NCBI RefSeq assembly: GCF_011397635.1
Contig: NC_064754.1
Span: 29,492,543 to 29,556,542, forward strand
Direction: 5' to 3'
Source of the DNA: Epinephelus fuscoguttatus
Lineage: Eukaryota > Chordata > Actinopteri > Perciformes > Serranidae
DNA: 64,000 nucleotides
Part shown: piece after piece, positions 1 through 11,300 of the stretch
Layout: each line of letters opens with the position of its first letter
Position numbering within the stretch: the stretch's first letter is position 1
Position numbers and translations under genes: made by a program
Notes under the pieces: generated by a model
What the model was told of the DNA's origin: nothing
What the model saw: only the letters and a program-made list of their open reading frames with translations
Database searches by the model: none

Positions 1-807
1 TGTAAATATAAAAAATAAAAAGGAGTTTGCACATATGATAATGAAAGAAAAACAAAGATGAGATATTTAGCTATTGACTGTAATGGTAATGGTGGAGATT
101 ATAGAAGAAACAGACAAAATCAAAATCATACAGAGGAGGCAGGTTCACTGGTTTTCCTTCAAACTTTGAGATGCACTAACAGAGTTTACTGCGTCCATGG
201 GAATGTCAGTTTTTCATCAAGAAAATCAGGAATTTTGTTTGTTTGTCTGAAAATCTTAGTTAAGTTTGATTACGATGAAAACTCTTAATGAAGGCTACAG
301 TGCAGTATAGATCTGTTTTCTATCTCCCTACCTGTAAAAGTCTCTCATGAGACTTATGGGAGATCCAATGACACCATGTTCAGAATGATATAGTTCTCTG
401 GTGTCTGCATTACTGATCAACACATTTGGACCTGTAATGACACCTCCTGCAACTTCACTCGACCCTCACAAACTTCTTCTAACATTTACTGAAGACATAT
501 GCACTGTTTTACAGTCTGAGTGTAATGAATGAGAGACTCGGACAAAAAATAGCCTATGTGTAGCAACTATAGCAGTGGTGGAAACTGCATCACCTGAGAT
601 TTGATCTTTTGTTCAGCCCTATAAGTATAAGTGCATCAAGTTACTCCACAAGTTGAGAGTCAGGGATTCAAAAACTCATTTAAGTGAGAGTGCAAAAGTG
701 TTATAACTAAAATATAGGCCATCCAAAGTAAAATGCTACAATAGGATTATTACTGTTACATCAACACTTTAACAGAATACTGTATCTCATCACATTGATA
801 CTTTACT

Positions 808-1310
808 GTAAAACTTCAATTAGTAGCCTGGGCTATATTTGCCTAAATCACTGACATCAACAGGCCTACATTAGGGACAGGCGTCTATATGGGACAGGCC
901 TTTAATTTCTCTCACACAAAACTATTGCTCAGCAAAGATGGAAAATACAATCAAACTGTTGATTTAAAACCAGTATGAATATTACTTGTATAAAAATTAG
1001 GCTTCAGATAAAATATCAATTATGAATTATTTATTTGATCTAGCTCCAACAGACAGCACATCAGAGAGAGATTGAGTCATGGCATGCTAGGATTACAGCA
1101 CCCTTCTTAGGATCTTAGGACCCTAATAGACTAAAGGAATATGAATAACTTACAGGGTAATCAAGGAATGGATACATAATTTGAGGTAGCCAACAACCTG
1201 GTTTTACCAGGCCAGGCATCTAATTGAGACAGGCATATTTGTCAAAATGTGTAGCCTCACCATGCTAGTAAAAGGGACTGGGTGTTTAAGTGGGACTAGG
1301 TTTTTAAAAA
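808..1310 (+). repeat. Dispersed repeat, copy 1 (GGGACAGGC type)
   Basis: Shares several blocks with 2393-2600: the start TGTAAAACTTCAATTAGTAGC, the block GCAAAGATGGAAAATACAATCAAA, and the end block TGCTAGTAAAAGGGACTGG. It has internal short repeats of GGGACAGGC. Copy 1 is longer, with extra sequence in the middle. The class is not clear. The rest of 1-1680 shows no gene and no other structure I recognise. Confidence 0.6.
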
Positions 1311-1744
1311 AAGTTTTACAGTATATGTTGGGATGTTCACTTTACAGCAAAATATCATACTTTATACAATGACAAGCTGAGAAATCACCAGTACTGCAAA
1401 GTCATACTTAAGTGAACCTTCTATTTATTTGTGTAGCCTATTTATTTTACTTGTATTAGCCTACTTAAACCACCTGCAATTATGCTAGGCTTTGGTTTTG
1501 TTGGAAATAGTTTGGAAGCAATCAGCCACCCAGTGCTGAAGACTTGTGTCTTACTTGCTGCAGGTTTTTACATCTTCTTATAGATGCTTCATGTTGTCTG
1601 CATTGTCACATTAATCTCCACAAGCAAAAGTTTTCTATTCACTTACCTTCTCCCCTCCGAGAATAAACTACTCTACATGACCGCAGCAGGTCTGGCCGCC
1701 TCGCACATGCGTAGTCCTGCGCAGCGTCAGCTCTGTCGCAGACG

Positions 1745-1774
1745 TGACGTCATCAGTGTTGGCGGTATTTTGAA
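1745..1774 (+). promoter_or_regulatory. cenpk: cenpk promoter: CRE plus CDE/CHR-like site
   Basis: A perfect palindromic CRE (TGACGTCA) lies at 1745-1752. It is followed by GGCGG at 1761-1765 and TTTGAA at 1769-1774. GGCGG followed closely by TTTGAA resembles the CDE/CHR pair that represses cell-cycle genes in G0/G1 through DREAM complexes, although the gap here is 3 nt rather than the usual 4. Exon 1 ends about 60 bp downstream at 1835. There is no TATA box, as expected for a growth-related gene. The role is inferred from motif and position. Confidence 0.5.
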
Positions 1775-1832
1775 AAAGAAACGTCTGTTGTTGTTCGCGT
1801 CCTGGATAAAAAAAGAGTGGTATCTTCAAATT

Positions 1833-3991
1833 ATGGTAAGTCAACATGTCCTCTGACTCAGCCTTGTAGTGCAGATGTACCCAGTGATGTGAAGGGCGGT
1901 GTTTTCACAGCCATTACAGGTAATATCGTCGCCGCTAAGCTAAACTAGCTAATGTCAACTTTTACTTCTCCACCACGAGCTACAACTAGCTAACACCTCA
2001 CCCATTCACTGTACCAACTTTGTCCGTGCTTTACGCGGTATTTAAAAACATACCAAAATCCAAGTCGACACCCCTTTGTCCTTTTCTGTCTCCGTATTCA
2101 GGGTGAAGTGAAGTCAGGCGCCCAGGCAGCAGCCGAGCTGTCAGAGGCTGCTCAGACTGAGCTGCTGGACCTGTGTGAGGATCAGTTTGCTCAGCTGGAA
2201 AAGGTAAACTCATGTTCACTCCTTTATAGCCAGTCACTGTGTGTGCAGAGAAGCTCCAAACTGCAGACTGTGTCTCTCTGTGTTGCAGCTTCAGAATGAG
2301 ATTATACTGTGTGAACCAGACTTCTGTGAGGATCCTCAAGAGCAGGTGAGATGACTTCACATGTTCATTCATTGATGTGCTTTTCAGTTTATACCGTAAA
2401 ACTTCAATTAGTAGCGCGTCCTATTATTTGCTTAAATCACTGAACTCTGGGACAGGACAGGCTTTTAATTCTTTTGACACAAAACTGTTGCTAAGCAAAG
2501 ATGGAAAATACAATCAAATTATTTATTTAAATCAATCCTTTATTTGTCAAAGTGTAGCCACGGCGGGCTAGTAAAAGAGACTGGCTGTTTAATTGTTGTA
2601 GTTTTATGATATGCAGTATCTCTTCATGATACAACATGGAGGGCCTCAACAAGCGGTCGTCTCAAAAAAGTTTCTTTTTTTCTGTTTACAGTTTCTGAGG
2701 TATACCGGTTACACTGATTTTTGAAAAACACATTTGAACAAAATAATTTGAATGAATTGCTGTAAAATCTCTAAATCCCTAACATTATCTTCAAAACTTC
2801 ATATTCATATCACACTTTATTATAAGGAAAATGTACCTTAAATAGCTTTACAGAAGCAAGCTTAATTACCGATCCGTCTGACTTATCCACAATCAATTAC
2901 ACAACAACATGACGGAGTACAGGGAGGGACAGATTACATAAGAACAGTTTGGACTGCAATAAATATAAAAAGCTCATCAAACCTGTTTTTGCACCACAGA
3001 CTGTAAACATTTAATGCATTATGGGAAATCTTCATGAGAAAAAATGGGATAGAGCTGCAGACAGCAATAACAACCCATATGTGTGTTATAAATGTGAACA
3101 ACTAATGTAGTATTTCGGTGTTAGTTGTTTTGCATCTCACACACACACACTGCTCATCACTCAAACGTGTCCCTGTGTGTATGATATCACAAAAAACAAA
3201 TATCACACCGCCTCACTGTGACTCTTAAACAGTGGTGGATGAAGTACCTGAAAGCAGCACTTGAGTAAAAATACAAATATCTTACCAGAAAATGATTTTG
3301 TAGACATTAATGTCACATATTAGAATATTACTTCAGTAAAAGTCTTAAAGCAGCTGATGTTTGCTGTACTTGAGTATCAAAAATGAGTTTAAGATATAAA
3401 AGGCAATTAATTATTGAAAGAAAGAGTACATCCAAATTCTGTCAATTAAAAAGCAAGTGGTCAGAATTTTGAGCATTATAAAGTTTATATCATGTACAAC
3501 ACCTTAATAATGAAGCCTTTTTTGTGCATTGTGAATATCATCTCCAATAGTCGGTTAATCGACTGATGGCAACAGAGGCTGAGCTGAAGCAGTGGCTGGC
3601 AGAGGAGCCGAACTGTAAGTCCTCCATTCACACCGTGATTGAAGCCGTAACCATAATGTAATAAAAGTATTTACAAGAGAGGTATGAATATCACAAATCA
3701 GAACCACAGTTTTATGCCACAGTTACAGTTTTATGTCATTCCACATTTCAAAAGGAGCAATTTAGCCTGGTGTGAAACTGGTGCGATGATTTCATTTCAG
3801 ACTTTGAGACTTTATCAAACAGTGATTCCAGGCTTTCAAATCAAATTGAAACTGTTATATTGGTTTATGTATCTAATGTTTGATATTACAAAATTTGCAT
3901 TTTAGAAATGCATTTATTTGTATTGTATTTTTACTCCATCCAGTGCTGGCAACAAATTCAGAAGTTTTACTTCAAGCTGGAAAAGAGGAGG

Positions 3992-4031
<40 letters not shown>

Positions 4032-7000
4032 TGCAACATTGAAGAATGTGTCTTATTGAAATTCCTTATTTAAATGCATTGCTCCAGTTATTGCAATCCA
4101 TTTTGCCACTTTGTTCTCCACAGATGCTCAAGCTGTGCTCTGAACTGGAGATGGTTGTTTCTTGTCACGAAGCAAAGAGAGACAAACTGAGAGAAACTAA
4201 AGAACTGTGCGTATCCTTTAGTCATAGTGCAGTCTCACTGTTTTTCCTCAGAGTATGTACATGCTTTTCAGAAGTTTAAGGAAGATCCTTTGCAGTTGTT
4301 TTGCTCTGAATGTTTCTGTTTCTTTAGTGAACAGAAGTGGTTGGAGGAGAAGGAACAGGTGCTGATAGCTGCCGATGACCATGTGAGACGACTTCAAATG
4401 GAAAAGGGGAAATCATCAGAGCACAGGTAAGTGTAAGGGCAAAGTCCGACTAAACCAGAGGAGCTTAAGTTCTGAGGTGCATTTCCACTGGAGGGTAGCA
4501 AAGCATGTGAACAGTACCGTGGAAAATAATGCAGTTCTACAAAAATGAATGAATGTGAATCTATTTTTATTTTGAAAAATGTACTAATCGACTAAAATGT
4601 GTTTGTGTGTTGACATACATTCCACAGTGTATTGCTGGACACCAAAGAGAAAATCCAGAAAATGAAGGTCTACCAGGAAAGGCTGATGGAGTGTCTGGGG
4701 GATGTTCTGGAGGAGCACGTCCCTCTCATTCAGAATGAATCCAGCACAAGCAAGAAAAAGAAGGTGCAGTGTGTTGTTTTGTCTTTGATGATCGTCTGTG
4801 ATTTTGCAGCTTGTTTACATCTGCTGTTACTGCTCCAGTCCATCTTACCATGATTTGTTTTCATTTTCAGAACGTTACCCAGGAGTTAGATGAAGACCTG
4901 ATTTCACTTAATGAAATTCTTGAGGTGGGTTTTAAGTACTACATAACAAGCTTTGATGTTCAATTGATTTCCCTAGCTTTAAGTGAAAGCAGTCAGTGTT
5001 AAAAATCATAATACAGATTTATTGCCAAGTAGTTTTTCATATACAAGGAGTTTGCCTTGGTGTTGTGGTGCACAATGGTCAAATATACACCTAAAAAAAA
5101 TTAATAGCAGTTAAAGTGTACGCTATATTGAGAATATTTCCACTGCTCTACCAGTTTAAGGTTAGACAGCGATATCCGATGAGACTGAATGCGTTATATG
5201 GCTTTCTTCAAAGCCAGACTCCATTGAGAAAAAAAGTGATTTAAGATTGCTGAACACAGGAGCTGCTGGTCTACTGCTGCCTCAATCGGATATTTTTGTT
5301 GGTGTTATTACGTGACTTTGGCTTTTAAAAGGGTTAGTTCAGATTGAGTGAAGTCACACAATAACACAAACTAACCAACTTATGGAGGCAGCAATAGAAT
5401 AGCAACTCCCGTGTTCAGCTAGCCAAAATGACTGTTTTTGTCTATGAAGTCTGGTGACTTTGACAAGAGCATAAATGGGGATTAACGGCGTTAACGGCTT
5501 CCCTGACGGAATAGGCTGTCTGACAGAAAGGTAAAGTGGTGAAAATATTCCTAGTATAATGTACACTAAACTGCTATAGATTGTTTTAGGTGGCTACAAT
5601 ATGTTTTGTTGCTGACCCCCATCCATAGCAACACTGCCTAGCTTTTGTGTCCCACTCCAGCCTGTATCCAGCCATCTACTGTATCTAATACAATAACTAT
5701 GGATACGTACCTCATACAACCCTAATTCAAAAATTCTGAACTGTTCCTTTAACTGTATATCAGATAAGTGCGAAGTCATAAATAGTAATCCAGATTTGCA
5801 GTAATGTTATGTGTCAAGTTATGTGGAGACTTAACGCTAATGTAACATGTAATGTTCGTGGGGCTGGCTGACAATAATATTTAGCTTTGTTAATCAACAG
5901 CAGGCGCTAGCTGTCTGTCAATAAGTACTTGTAATGACGCATTCTGACATGACATTTCAAGAAACTGAATAATAAGATAATGAATTTTCTGTCAACAATG
6001 ACACAAAATAATTATTTTTCACCCTGATACCTTAAGACTGTTTGTTTTTTTGTCAGGATAAGAGTGAATGCTGAAAAGCAAATTCACCCAAATCACAAAA
6101 ACAGAAAATTCCACCACTTACACCTGGTGGACCCCCAGTTGTGCAGATAGTTTTAGTGTAATTGCTCAGGACTGCGAGCTGCTGAGACCTCTTACAACAG
6201 TACAGTTGAGATGAATGGCATGGGTTTTGTTAGGGGTGTTCCACGTTAAGAAAACAACATCAAAAACTGAGCTTTTCTGTGAGCAGAGCCTTCATGAGCA
6301 GGATTTGCAGCTACATCATAGAACTTATACTCTCTTTGGATAAAAGTGTGTATCAATAATTATCACTTGGATATGATGAATATCTTCAAGTGGTGTTCAC
6401 ACAACAGTTCTTGATGGTAGTGACTGTGTTGTGGGATGCATCTTCATGTCATTGAAGGATGCGGGTTCTTTATCATAGCAGACATTTTGACATAATTGAT
6501 AATATTATTAACAGATGCTTATATTTAATGTCAGCCAACAGAGCCATCATCAATGTTATTCACACCTGTTCTTGTTGTGCTAACTAGTCATGTCTGCTAT
6601 GGAAAATGTTCTACTGGGATGCAGAAACTGTGTTCATTCCACTGGTTTATGATGGAGATGGAGCTCCTAAACATTTGTTGTTTGTTACTGCTATAATGAT
6701 AATCATAAAAATCAAGACTGCACTATAAGTAACTGTATTTCGATGGAAGTGAATAGGCGTATCACAGTCCATTCCTCCCTCCTTTCCTTGAATTAGAGAA
6801 CAGAGATGTTGTCAAAGTCAACAGCAGTCAGCTCTCCAAACTCTCAGTGCTGCACATGTATTATAGTCATGTTGTTACATACATCTTTGTCATTGTTTCA
6901 TTTTCAAACTCAATTCTTTTTGAAAACACTTATAGTGTTCTGGTAGCTGTGACACATACCATGTGCACAGAAACATCTGGTCTTTAACTGTGGGGCAGCA

Positions 7001-7331
7001 CTGTTGTCACTTCATCTCTTCTAGCATCTCTCTCAAGTGTGTATTGTCAAAATAGAGACCAAAAAAACAAATCTATTGATCTGCGTCCGTGTAAACGCCT
7101 GCCTCCATACTCTAAGTTGCATCACCTTGCACCATTACTTGACCCCAGTCTCCCTCTATGTTCTGCACCCCACAGCTGCTCATGAACCAGGTCCTGACGA
7201 CCCCACATGACCCCTACGTGACATTGAACAACACATTCTGGCCACCATACATAGAGATGCTGCTACGCTACGGCATTGCAGTGAGGCACCAAGAGAATAA
7301 CTTCAAGATCCGCTTGGAAACCTTTTGTTAA
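1833..7331 (+). CDS. cenpk: Centromere protein K (CENP-K), inner kinetochore
   Basis: CENP-K is a subunit of the CENP-H/I/K module of the constitutive centromere-associated network, which joins centromeric chromatin to the outer kinetochore. Coding exons: 1833-1835, 2102-2203, 2289-2345, 3551-3614, 3944-3990, 4124-4206, 4328-4426, 4628-4763, 4871-4924 and 7176-7331. They total 801 nt (266 aa), close to the human protein (about 269 aa). All junctions keep frame. The donor of the sixth exon is GTGCGT, weaker than the rest. The middle of the protein is rich in E, K, L and Q and looks coiled-coil. The C-terminal exon carries the family signature: PHDPYV near its start, then FWPPY, LLRYGIA and IRLE. 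The start is the ATG ending exon 1 (ATG then GTAAGT), giving MGEVKS; exon 2 has no earlier in-frame ATG. The last intron (2.25 kb) holds a MITE. smap1 follows on the same strand. Confidence 0.95.
2393..2610 (+). repeat. Dispersed repeat, copy 2 (in cenpk intron 3)
   Basis: A second, shorter copy of the family seen at 808-1310, in the same orientation and with the same start, middle and end blocks. It lies just after exon 3 of cenpk, so it is transcribed within the intron. The rest of this intron (2610-3230) holds nothing I can name. Confidence 0.6.
3230..3400 (+). repeat. Dispersed repeat, 'AGTAAAAGTA' family fragment
   Basis: GTGGTGGATGAAGTACCTG followed by TTGAGTAAAAATACAAATA and TTCAGTAAAAGTCTTAAAG resembles the better-kept copy at 45871-46045 in this window. 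This family is very common between teleost genes. This copy is degenerate. Confidence 0.55.
3991..4028 (+). repeat. (TG)n microsatellite
   Basis: An almost pure run of TG dinucleotides that starts a few bases after the donor site of cenpk exon 5 (exon ends at 3990). It is likely to vary in length between individuals. Confidence 0.9.
5325..5752 (-). mobile_element. TTAA-ended MITE in cenpk intron 9
   Basis: The ends form an imperfect inverted repeat: TTAAAAGGGTTAGTTCAGAT on the left and, reverse-complemented, TTAAAGGAACAGTTCAGAAT on the right. Both ends start with TTAA, the target of piggyBac-type elements. The right part, read in reverse, matches a very common teleost element (TTAAAGG, then AGTTC, then GGGTTGTATGAGGTA). 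It is non-coding and non-autonomous. The remaining intron (5753-7175) shows no further feature I can name. Confidence 0.65.
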
Positions 7332-7930
7332 GGCAACGGGTGCATTAGGCATCTCAAGCACCACTTATCTGCTAATGCTTCTAATTTGAGTCTGCCTGTA
7401 TAGTGCTATCATTGTGTATATTTATGTAAGCTGATATGAGGAGTAGCTTTGCTGCGAGAGCTGTGAGGGCAGTGATTTACTGTAGTGTGCATTGTAAGAT
7501 AGTATTTTGCCAAATCAGGCTGCACTTAAGTATTTTTTAAGAACTGTTTTGTATGTACAACATAACCATGGGTCCTTTTTAAAATGTCAACACTTAAATT
7601 TAAGTAATGAAAGTATTTAAATGTTAAGACATACATTTTGACTTTGAATGTTAACTCACATTAATACTCAGTAGGGTTAAACGCATGTTTGACACCCCTG
7701 AGCTACATATTTCATTTCATAGCTGTTTTCAATGGCGGAGTTTAATCAGCAATGGGCTATCTATGTTTATATTTGTCTTTAAATATGTTTTCATTTTTGT
7801 TCAGATCCCTTAAAAGATTACTTACTTTCTGAATATTTCACATACCCCAGCAATGTAATGTATATATGTCAGTTTGTTTATTTGTTTGTATATATTTTCT
7901 TGTTCAATAAACTTGGTAACAGCAGATGTG
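7332..7930 (+). other. cenpk: cenpk 3' UTR with poly(A) signal
   Basis: AT-rich sequence after the TAA stop, with AATAAA at 7906-7911; cleavage is expected roughly 10-25 bp later. No other coding potential is seen. This leaves only about 200 bp before the CRE of the smap1 promoter. Confidence 0.75.
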
Positions 7931-8117
7931 GTGTTGTTTTTAGAAGAAAGGAAACAATCATTGCTCATTGATAATCTAATCATTATTCATTTAGGTAACC
8001 AGCAGGTATTTTTACAGCTACAATTATTAATAGGAGCTGGTGCGTGAAGTTTTAGTGCAGATAACGAATTTCTTAAGAAAATGTAAAACTTAATTCATAA
8101 GAAACGTTTGCGTCAGG

Positions 8118-8140
8118 TGACGTCAGAGCTGTCGTCCAAT
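8118..8140 (+). promoter_or_regulatory. smap1: smap1 promoter: CRE and CCAAT box
   Basis: A perfect TGACGTCA lies at 8118-8125 and a CCAAT box at 8136-8140, in a GC- and CpG-richer stretch (about 8100-8330) just upstream of the ATG at 8333. There is no TATA box, which suits a broadly expressed gene. Activity is inferred. Confidence 0.55.
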
Positions 8141-8332
8141 CGGCTGCATCCGCCGCGTCAGCGTTAGAATTCCTGTGGGCGGAGAGGGGATTCCGGTTCC
8201 GGGTGTTTTCATATCTCAGTCGGAGGCGTCTATCACTCTTATTATGGTCTTTTATCAGAAACTTTTCTCGATTGTCGACTGATTGAATTGGAGCTCTGTT
8301 TTTATTAAGGAAGTACAAGTGAAGCCGCGACA

Positions 8333-11300
8333 ATGGCGACCCGCTCGGAGAGAGAGAAGGCCCAGAAACTCAACGAGCAGCACCAGGCCATCCTGTCCAA
8401 AATGCTGAGAGAGGAAGACAACAAGTACTGCGCCGACTGCGAGGCGAAAGGTGCGACACTCACTCTGTCGGAAATGTTTCTAATTCCACTACTCAAAGTC
8501 AACACTTTCATTCAGACTCAGCCGCTAACGCTAACTAACAATGTAGCATATGCGCTGGTTAGCATTGCTAAGCTAACTCGCTAGTGTGTGTAACTGGTTC
8601 AGGCTAGTCAGCTGACACCTCTTCCTCTTAAGCTAAACTAAGTGGCTAACTAGCAAGCTAACTTCTGTAAATCTGCATAAGCTCCCCACACTGCCTCTCC
8701 CTCACCGCCGCCTCCAGCTCTCCTGTCGGGTTTTGCAAGTGTTCAACAAACTGTGGCAGGAGCTCGACTCATATTTTCATGTTAGGTCATTGGTGAAGAA
8801 TGTAGAGCTTGCTTTTGGCACTTAAAGACACTACAAGATCGTACATGTTAACATGTAATGTCAGACATCCTTCTGTATTCCAATAACAGCCTTGTTTTGT
8901 TTTTGGTTTTTTTTGCTTCATCAGGTCCAAGATGGGCATCCTGGAATCTAGGAGTATTTATCTGTATCCGGTGTGCTGGCATCCACAGGAATCTGGGAGT
9001 ACACATATCCAGAGTCAAATCAGTCAACCTGGACCAATGGACCTCAGAACAAATCCAGGTACTGTTTTGTTCCTTATGTACTCTGATGTGAGAGGATGTC
9101 CTTTATCACCCTAACACTAAATCAGGTTAAGTAATTTTGGTGAGACATTATTGCAATTCTTTTGTTGTATGGGACATAAGACGATTGATTTCAGCATCCT
9201 TTTACATGGGCATATCTGTCCTTCACTGACACCCAGCCTTTCCATTTCAATGTCTTAGACCTGTCACAATACAGCATAGTTCCATTACTCTTAAAGATTT
9301 AGCACCTCGCCTCAATAAAATTGGCAACTTGCAAGAGACACAAACAAAATTGGCAACTTCTGTTCAGCAGAGGGTGAGAGATCCTAACTTTTAGTCTCTA
9401 ATAGAGCAGGATGTTGATACTTTATGCCCTTAAAGGTGTTGACCAGAAATACTCCAGTACCAAGTAACAGCAGAACTTCTCCAGTCAAACGATACCTGCA
9501 TTTGATCCATTTGTACCCAGATCTAGAAAAAATGGCTATTGTCCTATATTTTAGCTCACAGCCAATCATTGTAAGTGTTATTCTACTTAATTCAAGAAGT
9601 GATTGCCCCCCTACTGTAGCAGCTACCACCCATACAGTCTGTGATGTGGTAGTCTGAGTGGGCGGAAGTTCGCTGCATAGATCAGCCTCTCATTGGGCGG
9701 AACGAGTCACCCGCTGAAGTCCCGCCCTACCACCTCTGGTTGTGTAGCTGTTTTCAACACGTCCTTTACTAACTTTTGCGGTGTTTGATCTTGTGGGGAT
9801 GTAGCCATTTTTCTGCCATGGTTCGCGTCCTGTAGGCGATATTTTTGTGGGCATGTTACACCAAAACCTGTTTCCCCCGGCAATATTTTTGCAAGCACAA
9901 CGTTGCTGTGGCACCGCCAAGAACGATTGTGATTGGTTGAAAGAAATACAAGCAGCCGAGGCGTTTTTTCCTCCAATCTTAAAGTGAGAGTCGGCCCAGC
10001 CAGACCTTTCTTTTCTTGAGAAAGGTCTGGTGAGCGAGACTAGTGATGTGGTGAAGCTGAGCACAGTGTATTTGTCAGTGTTGGCAGTTCAGGATGCCAC
10101 CAAAACATTCGGGAATATGGCTATACTACACAACTGAGACGCCTGGCGGCATTTTAAGATTTATTTTGGGCACTTTAATGGATAGGACAGCTTTAGCGTG
10201 AAGGGGGGAGATAGAGGGAACGGCATGCAGCAAAGGGCTGCAGGTTGGAATCGAACATGAGCCACGGCAGCTAGGACTGAGCCTTTGTATATGGGGCACC
10301 TGCTCTAACCGCTAAGCCACCGACATCCCGTCTGGTGGCATATTAAGCAAGTGAATACTTCTATTCACATGATGGGTATTGAATAAAGTAGATATAAAGG
10401 TATCATAAGAAGCATTCAGTTGGTATTGTCATCACTCACAGGTATTGGTATTGGTGCTGGAATAGTAATTTTTTAATACTCAGTCCTGTTTCCTAGTGTG
10501 GGTCAGGTCTCAAACATCCTGGCTGCTGCACTTCCCATAATGCAAATTGATAGGGTCTGTGAGCATACCTCCTTCATGTCATTTTGAAATTACCATAATA
10601 AACAGTTTTTAACTTGCAAATTACTGTTAACGTGAACATTCATGTCATCATCTCAACTGGAAAACACTTTTTGGAAAGCTCCAATATATAGGACCTGGCA
10701 TTGTTTAATTCAGATGTGCCTAAAAAAAGTTAAATACATATGGTGCATTATTGTGTTGCACAGGCTTGGTATTAAAATTTTAATCTCTTAAGGGTTTTTT
10801 TTCCTCATATGTGAGAAAAGCTCCACTTGCACCACAGGCGACATTATACCACTGTTTTCACAGGCTGAGTCGTACTAATTGTACTAACTAATTGTCATTT
10901 AAATTCAGTAGAGTGTCCCTTGACATATTTCAGCATGCCTCAGTTTTCTATTTACCCCTCCATCCTTTCTTGTTTCAGAGTATACAGGATATGGGTAACA
11001 CCAAGGCCAGGCAGCTTTATGAGGCCAACCTTCCAGAAAGCTTCAGAAGACCTCAAACAGACCAGTATCCTTCACTATCAGCAGAAACGCTTGAAAGAAC
11101 TTCAACAAACCATACTGTTTATACTAAAGTGTGTCATTTCATGGCTTGTTTTCTGCCTGTTTTTCTCTTAACTTTGACCTAAGAGCTGTGGAATTCTTCA
11201 TCAGGGATAAATATGAGAAGAAGAAATACTACAGCAAGAATGTGACCAATGGGAGCAGTGTATGTATCCATTTTAAAACAACGTGTAGCTCTTATTTAAA

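Noticed and set aside
1584-1856. 90-codon frame over the cenpk promoter
   Set aside because: It crosses the exon 1 donor and is not related to CENP-K; only its last exon-1 ATG is used, as a start codon.
2031-2372. 113-codon antisense frame over cenpk exons 2-3
   Set aside because: Mirror frame of real coding exons, with no family resemblance.
10247-10314. tRNA gene on the minus strand
   Set aside because: A and B boxes are present but there is no full cloverleaf, and flanks match a SINE body.
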